NCBI GenBank assembly: GCA_934293835.1
Contig: CAKQZO010000037.1
Location: forward strand, 1-13,072
Direction of reading: 5' to 3'
Length of the DNA stretch: 13,072 bases
DNA from: an uncultured Lacticaseibacillus sp.
Lineage (GTDB): Bacteria; Bacillota; Bacilli; Lactobacillales; Lactobacillaceae
Shown here piece by piece: positions 8,095-13,072 of the stretch. Both the position numbers and the translations under genes were made by a program. Numbering within the stretch: the first letter of the stretch is position 1; the number at the start of each line of letters is the position of its first letter. Under the pieces are notes generated by a model that was given only the letters and a program-made list of their open reading frames with translations, was not told where the DNA came from and made no database searches.

Positions 8095-8219
8095 CCAGAG
8101 CGAAGTGGCGCGGTTTTAGCGATGTGGCTAAGGCAGCTTGGACGGTAACCGGCAAGGCCGGTGGACGACCGAGATGACTTAGACGCAATCGCGTTGGTCC
8201 CGCGTAGCTCGACGAAAAA
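8095..8219. repeat. Structured tandem repeat, unit 3 (gyrB-gyrA gap)
   Basis: Unit 3 opens with CCAGAGCGAAG and ends with GTAGCTCGACG (8204-8214) plus a 5-A run, after which the array stops. The outer stem is GCGAT-GTG-g-CTAAG (8119-8132) with CTTAG-a-CGC-a-ATCGC (8178-8192). The tip hairpin is ACCGGC-AAG-GCCGGT (8148-8162), extended by CGGT/ACCG (8143-8146 with 8168-8171). GGTTTT at 8112-8117 pairs with AAAACC at 8216-8221, matching the closing pairing of unit 1. A competing local hairpin is TTAGC/GCTAA (8116-8120 with 8127-8131). Confidence 0.75.
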
Positions 8220-8260
8220 CCACAATCCTGCAGCCATGAGCTGTATCTGAAACAACTTTG

Positions 8261-8267
8261 AAGGGAG
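8261..8267 (+). promoter_or_regulatory. Ribosome binding site of gyrA
   Basis: AAGGGAG lies 11 bases before the ATG at 8279. An in-frame TTG at 8258 sits upstream of and next to this site and so cannot be the start it serves. Confidence 0.75.
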
Positions 8268-8278
8268 CAATTGCGTCA

Positions 8279-10849
8279 ATGGATGACCGCCAAGAAAGCC
8301 GGATCACAAATGTTAATCTGGCTAAAACGATGAAAACATCGTTCCTGGAATACGCGATGAGTGTCATTGTTGCCCGGGCTTTGCCTGACGTGCGCGACGG
8401 CCTCAAGCCGGTTCAGCGTCGGATTCTGTACGGGATGAACGAACTCGGGGTGACACCTGACAAGCCATACAAGAAGTCTGCGCGTATCGTCGGGGATGTC
8501 ATGGGGAAATACCATCCACACGGGGATTCTTCAATCTATGAAGGCATGGTGCGGATGGCGCAGGACTTCTCGTATCGGTACATGCTGGTTGATGGGCACG
8601 GGAACTTCGGCTCTGTCGATGGTGATGGCGCCGCTGCGATGCGTTATACCGAAGCGCGGATGAGCAAGATCACGCTTGAGATGTTGCGCGACATCAATAA
8701 AGACACGATCGATTATCAGGATAACTACGATGGCACGGAAAAAGAACCGGTGGTCTTGCCGGCGCGTTTCCCTAACCTATTAGTCAACGGGGCGACTGGG
8801 ATCGCGGTCGGGATGACGACTAACATTCCGCCGCATAACCTCGCTGAAGTGATTTCTGCGCTGCATATCTTGATGGATAACCCAGAGGCGACCACCGCCG
8901 ATTTGATGTCGGCACTGCCTGGACCGGATTTTCCAACCGGGGCCTTGGTACTGGGTAAGTCTGGTATCCGGCGTGCTTATGAAACCGGTAAGGGCGTCAT
9001 CACGGTGCGGGCAAAGACCGAGATCGTGACCGAAAAATCGGGTCGCGAGCGGATCATCGTCACCGAAATTCCTTACATGGTCAACAAGGCCAAGCTGGTT
9101 GAGCGAATCGCAGAGCTGGCGCGGGAAAAGAAAATCGAAGGGATCACTGATCTCAACGATGAATCTGACCGTGAAGGGATGCGCATCACAATCGACATCC
9201 GGCGTGACATGTCGGCCTCTGTCGTTTTGAACAACTTGTTCAAGCTGACCCCGCTGCAAACCGGATTCTCCTTCAACATGGTCGCGATCGTCAATGGCGC
9301 GCCAAAGACGTTGAGTCTCAAAGAGATTCTGACTTACTACCTGCAACATCAGGAGCAGGTCATTCGTCGGCGCACGGCGTTCGAATTGAAAAAGGCGCAG
9401 GCGCGTGAACATATCCTCGAAGGGTTGAAAATCGCGCTCGATCATATCGATGCCATCATCAGCATCATCCGCGGAAGCGAAACTGGTGACAAGGCCAAGG
9501 TCGTTTTGATGGACAAGTACAACTTGTCTGACAAACAAAGCCAGGCGATTCTCGACATGCGGCTGGTGCGGTTGACCGGTTTGGAACGCGACAAGGTCGA
9601 AAACGAATTGAGTGAGATTCGCAAGGCAATCGCGGACTACCAAGACATTCTGGCGAATCCGCAACGGGTTCATCAGATCATCTATGATGAACTGCTAGAG
9701 ATTCAGCGCAAGTTCGGCGATAAGCGCCGGACAGAGTTGCTGGTCGGCGAAGACCTGAACATCGAAGACGAAGACCTGATCGAAGAAGAGACGGTTGTGA
9801 TTACTTTGACGCACAACGGTTACGTCAAGCGGTTACCGGTCGATGAGTTCAAGACACAAAATCGTGGTGGCCGCGGGATTCAAGGCACCGGGGTGCACGA
9901 TGATGATTTCGTCGAGCATCTCGTCTCGACGTCGACGCATGATGTGTTGCTGTTCTTCACCAACTCGGGTAAAGTTTATCGTGCCAAGGGGTATGAGATT
10001 CCAGAATATGGTCGCACAGCCAAGGGGATCCCGATCATCAACCTGCTGGGCATCGATAACAACGAGAAGATCCAGACCGTCATCAACGTCCATCCAGGTG
10101 AGAACGACAACGGCTTCTTGTTCTTCGTGACGAAGTACGGGGTCGTGAAGCGGACGCCGGTCAGCGAATTTCTTAACATTCGCAAGAACGGGCTGATTGC
10201 CTTAAACATGCATGACGATGATGAACTCAGCCGCGTCATTCCGACGACTGGTGCAGACACGATGCTGATCGGGACGCACAACGGCTACTCGGTCACCTTT
10301 GCCGAAGAAGACGTGCGGTCGATGGGCCGTAGCGCCACTGGGGTGCGCGGTATCCGGCTACGCGACGACGATTACGTCGTCGGCGCCGATGTCTTAACCG
10401 CCGATTCCGAGGTGCTTGTGGTTTCCGAAAAAGGTTACGGCAAGCGGACTGCGGCTCACGAGTACCCAGTTAAGGGCCGCGGGGGCAAAGGCATCAAGAC
10501 GGCCAATATCACCGAAAAGAATGGGCCGTTAGCGATCGTCACAACCGTTTCTGGCGACGAGGATATCATGGCGGTGACCGATGCAGGAGTCATGATTCGC
10601 TTCAGCATCGACAACGTCTCGCAAACCGGACGCGCCACTTTAGGCGTGCGGCTGATGCGGGTCGATGACGGCACGAAGGTCGTGACGGTGGCCAAGCTCG
10701 TCAAAGAACCTGACGAAGACGAGGCACCGGCAGCAGCACCAACAGAGACCACTGATGCGCCTGCTGGCGACGCCAATGCGCAAGTCGATGAACTATTGCG
10801 TCGCGCCGAAAGCGATACACCAGATCCAGAAGGCCATGAAGACGAATAA
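8279..10849 (+). CDS. gyrA: DNA gyrase subunit A
   Basis: The 856-residue protein is the DNA-cutting and wrapping subunit of gyrase. The catalytic tyrosine is Y123 in AAMRYTEAR. The quinolone-determining region reads [10 protein letters not shown] with S84 and E88, the residues usually found in quinolone-sensitive Gram-positive bacteria. The C-terminal beta-pinwheel carries a GyrA-box-like QNRGGRG at about 527-533, which marks it as GyrA rather than ParC, and a later GRGGKGIK repeat. The tail is acidic and Ala/Thr/Pro-rich, ending EGHEDE. The ATG at 8279 is chosen from its ribosome binding site and because [14 protein letters not shown] fits family N-termini. Expression probably depends on read-through from gyrB across the repeat array. 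Confidence 0.98.
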   Translation: MDDRQESRITNVNLAKTMKTSFLEYAMSVIVARALPDVRDGLKPVQRRILYGMNELGVTPDKPYKKSARIVGDVMGKYHPHGDSSIYEGMVRMAQDFSYRYMLVDGHGNFGSVDGDGAAAMRYTEARMSKITLEMLRDINKDTIDYQDNYDGTEKEPVVLPARFPNLLVNGATGIAVGMTTNIPPHNLAEVISALHILMDNPEATTADLMSALPGPDFPTGALVLGKSGIRRAYETGKGVITVRAKTEIVTEKSGRERIIVTEIPYMVNKAKLVERIAELAREKKIEGITDLNDESDREGMRITIDIRRDMSASVVLNNLFKLTPLQTGFSFNMVAIVNGAPKTLSLKEILTYYLQHQEQVIRRRTAFELKKAQAREHILEGLKIALDHIDAIISIIRGSETGDKAKVVLMDKYNLSDKQSQAILDMRLVRLTGLERDKVENELSEIRKAIADYQDILANPQRVHQIIYDELLEIQRKFGDKRRTELLVGEDLNIEDEDLIEEETVVITLTHNGYVKRLPVDEFKTQNRGGRGIQGTGVHDDDFVEHLVSTSTHDVLLFFTNSGKVYRAKGYEIPEYGRTAKGIPIINLLGIDNNEKIQTVINVHPGENDNGFLFFVTKYGVVKRTPVSEFLNIRKNGLIALNMHDDDELSRVIPTTGADTMLIGTHNGYSVTFAEEDVRSMGRSATGVRGIRLRDDDYVVGADVLTADSEVLVVSEKGYGKRTAAHEYPVKGRGGKGIKTANITEKNGPLAIVTTVSGDEDIMAVTDAGVMIRFSIDNVSQTGRATLGVRLMRVDDGTKVVTVAKLVKEPDEDEAPAAAPTETTDAPAGDANAQVDELLRRAESDTPDPEGHEDE

Positions 10850-10860
10850 GTATCATGATA

Positions 10861-10893
10861 CCGAGGCCTCTGAGAAGAGACCTCGGCTTTTTT
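10861..10893 (+). terminator. Rho-independent terminator after gyrA
   Basis: CCGAGGCCTCT (10861-10871) pairs with AGAGACCTCGG (10876-10886) apart from one C/A mismatch. The loop is GAGA, and C then six T residues follow to 10893. It ends the gyrase operon. Confidence 0.93.
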
Positions 10894-10910
10894 AGAATAG
10901 GAGGGACGAG

Positions 10911-11615
10911 ATGACTTTTCAATTGAGTTTAGTCGAGATCGTCGGCCGCTTGGCGCTTGCGATCTTGGTGTCGGCGGTCGTCGGCTACGATCGCGAGCAT
11001 AAGAATCGGCCTGCGGGGATGAAGACCCACGTGCTTGTCTGCTTGGGGGCGTGTATCGTCGCCTTGGTCCAAAAAGAGATCGGCTATGACGCTCTTAACA
11101 TGGCGCTCGCCCATCCACACTTGGCAGGGGTCTTGCGTGCAGATGACGCGCGCCTGATCGCGCAGGTGGTTTCGGGAATCGGCTTTCTTGGCGCCGGTAC
11201 GATCATCGTTCAGCATCGAACCGTGCGCGGCTTGACGACTGCCGCCAGCCTTTGGGCGGTCGCAGGGCTAGGCCTGGCGATCGGAATGGGAGATTACCAA
11301 ATCGCGGTTGCCAGCGCAATTGCTGTGATGGGCGTATTGTTGTTTCTCAAGCGTATCGTCCATGTTAACGCGATGAAGCGGATCGAGATTCAATACGATC
11401 ATAAGCTGGAGACTAAGCAGTTCCTCCAGGATTATTTCGAGCAACATCATATTGACGTGAACGATGTCAATTTTCGGGTGACCCAAAGCGGGGAGCAGAC
11501 GACGTATGTGAACATCTATGAGATCTCGATTCCGCGTGACCAGAATCTTCCCGATATCATCGAGGATATTTCGTTGAACAAAAACATCATGCGGATTCAG
11601 ACGGTCAGCTTGTGA
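10911..11615 (+). CDS. MgtC/SapB family membrane protein
   Basis: This 234-residue protein has about five hydrophobic segments in its first 150 residues (near 9-26, 41-54, 83-100, 109-125 and 130-147). It carries the family signature positions: R33-PAGMKTH-40 with a following LVCLGA, AQVVSGIGFLGAGTI at 84-98, and VRGLTTAASLW at 105-115. A soluble C-terminal region of about 80 residues has the beta-alpha pattern of the ACT-like domain found in longer MgtC proteins. MgtC proteins affect magnesium and acid stress survival and can act on the F-type ATPase in some pathogens; the role here is unknown. AGGAGGG at 10899-10905 precedes the ATG, only 17 bases after the gyrA terminator. No own promoter is evident, so it may use read-through or a promoter inside gyrA. 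No clear terminator follows it. Confidence 0.9.
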   Translation: MTFQLSLVEIVGRLALAILVSAVVGYDREHKNRPAGMKTHVLVCLGACIVALVQKEIGYDALNMALAHPHLAGVLRADDARLIAQVVSGIGFLGAGTIIVQHRTVRGLTTAASLWAVAGLGLAIGMGDYQIAVASAIAVMGVLLFLKRIVHVNAMKRIEIQYDHKLETKQFLQDYFEQHHIDVNDVNFRVTQSGEQTTYVNIYEISIPRDQNLPDIIEDISLNKNIMRIQTVSL

Positions 11616-11672
11616 GGTTTAACTGCGCCGATGATTGCGAATCTATGATTATCGCTGACATGACAAAAAATG

Positions 11673-11701
11673 TTGAGTTATGGTGGTGATTATGGTAACA
11701 T
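11673..11701 (+). promoter_or_regulatory. Promoter of the rpsF-ssb-rpsR operon
   Basis: TTGAGT (11673-11678), a 17-base spacer and TAACAT (11696-11701), with an extended -10 TGG just before it (11693-11695). It is about 90 bases before rpsF and leaves room for the structured leader. Confidence 0.7.
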
Positions 11702-11719
11702 TCTAGTTTGTGAGTATGT

Positions 11720-11765
11720 GGCCTTTTAGGCCATCGACTCCTTGCCCACGGGTGACCGATGGGCC
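11720..11765 (+). promoter_or_regulatory. rpsF leader resembling the S6:S18 autoregulatory RNA element
   Basis: GGCCATCG (11729-11736) pairs with CGAT-g-GGCC (11757-11765, one bulged G). It encloses a loop region with CCCACGGG and ends in ACCGATGGGC. The ACCG next to the closing stem resembles the CCG-containing motif that the S6:S18 complex recognises in leaders of rpsF operons, where binding represses translation. A second GGCC at 11720-11723 can pair with GGCC at 11729-11732 and would compete with the main stem. Position, 28 bases before the rpsF ATG, fits. The assignment is by motif resemblance, not a search. Confidence 0.6.
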
Positions 11766-11792
11766 AAAGTCCATAAGGAGGTGAAAGTTAAA

Positions 11793-12089
11793 ATGGCTGA
11801 AACGAAGTATGAAATTACCTACATCATCCGTCCTGATATGGATGAAGAAGGCAAAGCTGCTTTGATCGAACGTTTTGACAATATTTTGAAGGATAATGGT
11901 GCTACCATCATCGATTCTAAGGATTGGCAAAAGCGTAAGTTCGCTTATGTAATCGGCAAGCACACTGAAGGTACGTATCACATCGTGAACGCAACCGCAG
12001 ACAACGCCGAAGCGATCAACGAATTCGACCGTTTGTCCAAGATCTCTGGCGACATTTTGCGTCACATGATCGTTAAGCGCGAAGACTAA
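11793..12089 (+). CDS. rpsF: 30S ribosomal protein S6
   Basis: The 98-residue protein starts [16 protein letters not shown] and contains [19 protein letters not shown] and [15 protein letters not shown], all typical of bacterial S6. It binds the central domain of 16S rRNA as a pair with S18, encoded two genes downstream. The ATG at 11793 is chosen for its AAGGAGGTG site (11775-11783). An upstream in-frame TTG at 11742 falls inside the regulatory leader and is not used. Confidence 0.97.
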   Translation: MAETKYEITYIIRPDMDEEGKAALIERFDNILKDNGATIIDSKDWQKRKFAYVIGKHTEGTYHIVNATADNAEAINEFDRLSKISGDILRHMIVKRED

Positions 12090-12103
12090 TTCGTCGCGAA
12101 TTA
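12087..12103. repeat. Small hairpin at the rpsF stop codon
   Basis: TAATTCG (12087-12093) is a perfect inverted repeat of CGAATTA (12097-12103) around TCG. It includes the rpsF stop and lies just before the ssb ribosome binding site. It has no T-run, so it is not a terminator. It may affect mRNA processing or relative expression, or be chance. Confidence 0.4.
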
Positions 12104-12121
12104 TGAGAGGAGAGCTAAGGG

Positions 12122-12712
12122 ATGATCAATAGTGTATCTTTAACGGGCCGCTTAACGCGGGATGTCGAGTTGCGCTACACCCAAAGCGGGACCGCCGTGG
12201 GGTCGTTCACGATTGCCGTTGACCGGCAGTTCACGAATGCCCAAGGGCAGCGCGAAACCGACTTCATTAACTGTGTGATCTGGCGTAAGAGTGCTGAGAA
12301 TCTCAGTAACTTCACGCGCAAAGGATCGATGATCGGGGTGATGGGTCATATCCAGACCCGGAACTACGATAATAACCAAGGCCAACGGGTTTACGTGACC
12401 GAAGTTGTCGTCGAGAACTTTGCCTTACTAGAATCGCGTGCAGTGACCGAAGCGCGGCCTCAAGAGCCTGACCAGGGTGGTAATCAGAACGGTGGTTACA
12501 ACAACCAGAACAACTTCGGCGGGGCGCAACAGCCTAGTCAGAATAACTTTGGTGGCAACCAGTCCTCTTCCTCGAACTCGTCATCTAACAACGGTGGCAA
12601 CAGCCAACCGAATTTCGGCGCGAATAATAAGAACGCTGATAACAATACTGCCGATCCGTTCGCCAACAACGGCCAACCGATCGACATCTCTGATGACGAT
12701 TTACCATTCTAG
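12122..12712 (+). CDS. ssb: Single-stranded DNA-binding protein
   Basis: The 196-residue SSB protects single-stranded DNA in replication and repair. The N-terminal OB fold (about 1-105) begins MINSVSLTGRLTRDVELRYT and includes DFINCVIWRKSAENL. Residues 110-185 are a low-complexity linker rich in Asn, Gln, Gly and Ser, with NNFGG repeated. The acidic tip DDDLPF (191-196) is the conserved tail that recruits partner proteins such as RecO, PriA and RecQ. GAGAGGAG shortly before the ATG is the ribosome binding site. The linker is long but within the range for lactobacilli. Its place between rpsF and rpsR is the standard Firmicutes arrangement. Confidence 0.98.
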   Translation: MINSVSLTGRLTRDVELRYTQSGTAVGSFTIAVDRQFTNAQGQRETDFINCVIWRKSAENLSNFTRKGSMIGVMGHIQTRNYDNNQGQRVYVTEVVVENFALLESRAVTEARPQEPDQGGNQNGGYNNQNNFGGAQQPSQNNFGGNQSSSSNSSSNNGGNSQPNFGANNKNADNNTADPFANNGQPIDISDDDLPF

Positions 12713-12739
12713 AAGAATCTTTGAAAAGGAGTGACATTC

Positions 12740-12976
12740 ATGGCACAACAACGCCGTGGTGGCCGTCGTCGTCGCAAAGTCGACTTCATCGCCGCTAACC
12801 ATATCGAATATATCGATTACAAAGACACGAACTTGTTGGAACGCTTCGTTTCCGAACGCGGTAAAATCTTACCACGTCGGGTAACCGGCACCAGCGCTAA
12901 GAACCAACGCAAGCTGACCGTTGCGATCAAGCGCGCCCGCATCATGGGCCTGCTTCCATTCGTTGCAGAAGACTAA
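12740..12976 (+). CDS. rpsR: 30S ribosomal protein S18
   Basis: The 78-residue basic protein contains [12 protein letters not shown] near the start, then [23 protein letters not shown] and [21 protein letters not shown], which are diagnostic for S18. It pairs with S6 on 16S rRNA. AAAAGGAG at 12724-12731 ends 8 bases before the ATG, so the in-frame GTG at 12731 is not the start. There are no zinc-ligand cysteines, so this is the zinc-free form. Confidence 0.97.
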   Translation: MAQQRRGGRRRRKVDFIAANHIEYIDYKDTNLLERFVSERGKILPRRVTGTSAKNQRKLTVAIKRARIMGLLPFVAED

Positions 12977-13001
12977 TGCGTGATTGAGACTTGCCTGCGA
13001 T

Positions 13002-13063
13002 AATCCCTTTGGGGTTGTCAGATGAAATATCATAATTCATCTGATAATCATGGAGGGATTTTT
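13002..13063 (+). terminator. Nested hairpin after rpsR: terminator and/or switch
   Basis: An outer stem AATCCCT (13002-13008) with AGGGATT (13054-13060) encloses a perfect 9-bp stem TCAGATGAA (13018-13026) with TTCATCTGA (13036-13044). It is followed by a T-run (13059-13063). It can end the rpsF operon. The right outer arm also covers GGAGGG (13052-13057), the likely ribosome binding site of the next gene. AATCCC (13002-13007) can instead pair with GGGGTT (13011-13016) around TTT. Confidence 0.6.
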
Positions 13064-13065
13064 GT

Positions 13066-13072
13066 ATGCCTA
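13066..13072 (+). CDS. Start of a further gene, cut by the window edge
   Basis: An ATG at 13066 lies 8 bases after GGAGGG (13052-13057). Only ATG CCT A is visible, so nothing can be said about the product. The placement suggests a gene downstream of the rpsF operon. Confidence 0.4.

Larger units (their letters stand above)
7845..8278 (+). ncRNA. Candidate structured RNA array in the gyrB-gyrA transcript
   Basis: The whole gap between gyrB and gyrA (434 bases) has no credible coding sequence, no T-run terminator and no clear promoter, so it is probably transcribed as part of the gyrB-gyrA mRNA. Most of it is the three-unit array. The remaining bases, 8222-8278, carry only the gyrA ribosome binding site. 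The conserved position of the long-range stem relative to the core motif in all three units, despite different stem sequences, suggests that the fold matters. Whether it works as RNA or as a cruciform in DNA, and on which strand, cannot be told from sequence alone. No known riboswitch or RNA family is recognised. Confidence 0.45.

Noticed and set aside
7952..8219. CRISPR-like array
   Set aside because: Only three repeats, about 110 bases between cores, interiors that are self-complementary and related to each other, and no cas genes.
7928..8279. Minus-strand open frames over the gyrB-gyrA gap with repeated FFSSSY or FFVELRG peptides
   Set aside because: The peptide repeats are simply the translated repeat cores in two frames; there is no ribosome binding site or domain, and the frames break between units.
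8780..9673. 297-codon minus-strand open frame within gyrA
   Set aside because: It is opposite conserved GyrA coding sequence, has no recognisable domain and is explained by the codon bias of gyrA.
12477..12734. Alternative-frame open frame over the ssb linker
   Set aside because: A low-complexity Thr/Arg/Ser-rich product produced by the Asn/Gly repeat codons of SSB in another frame; no start signal.

Overview
This window is the chromosome replication origin region of a Lactobacillales bacterium. The order dnaA - oriC - dnaN - S4 protein - recF - gyrB - gyrA - rpsF - ssb - rpsR, with every gene on the + strand, is the classic Firmicutes origin neighbourhood. The DnaA, SSB and S18 sequences, strong AGGAGG ribosome binding sites, and fairly GC-rich coding sequence fit a lactobacillus, perhaps a higher-GC relative of the Lacticaseibacillus group. 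That genus-level guess is inference from appearance only.

Layout: 1-267 is the dnaA upstream region with three DnaA boxes. dnaA (268-1623) is followed by the core origin (1624-1795). That origin has three good DnaA boxes, a GC cluster, a row of DnaA-trio triplets and an AT-rich unwinding stretch. dnaN (1796-2935) ends at a terminator. Next comes a secreted surface-type protein (3064-4353) with a divergent WxL-like C-terminus, closed by a 21-bp perfect hairpin. It interrupts the usual dnaN-S4-recF order and looks like an accessory insertion. A good promoter (4473-4501) then drives a tightly overlapped operon: the S4-domain gene, recF and gyrB.

Between gyrB and gyrA lies a 434-bp non-coding gap holding three tandem units of about 125 bp. 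All share a core motif (GTAGCTCGACGAAAAA) spaced exactly 126 bp apart. Each also has a divergent interior that can still fold into a long-range stem at the same place relative to the core. The pairing is kept by compensatory base changes. This is the most unusual object in the window and the best candidate for an uncharacterised structured RNA or DNA element.

gyrA (8279-10849) ends at a clear terminator, followed by an MgtC/SapB-family membrane protein gene (10911-11615). A separate promoter and a structured leader resembling the S6:S18 autoregulatory element then lead into the rpsF-ssb-rpsR operon. After rpsR there is a nested hairpin whose right arm covers the ribosome binding site of another gene that begins at the very edge of the window.

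Functionally, the window couples initiation (DnaA at oriC), processivity (DnaN), gap repair (RecF), supercoil control (GyrAB), single-strand protection (SSB) and two ribosomal proteins. Two envelope genes (WxL-like protein, MgtC) are inserted among them. No tRNA, rRNA, insertion sequence, prophage or CRISPR array was seen.
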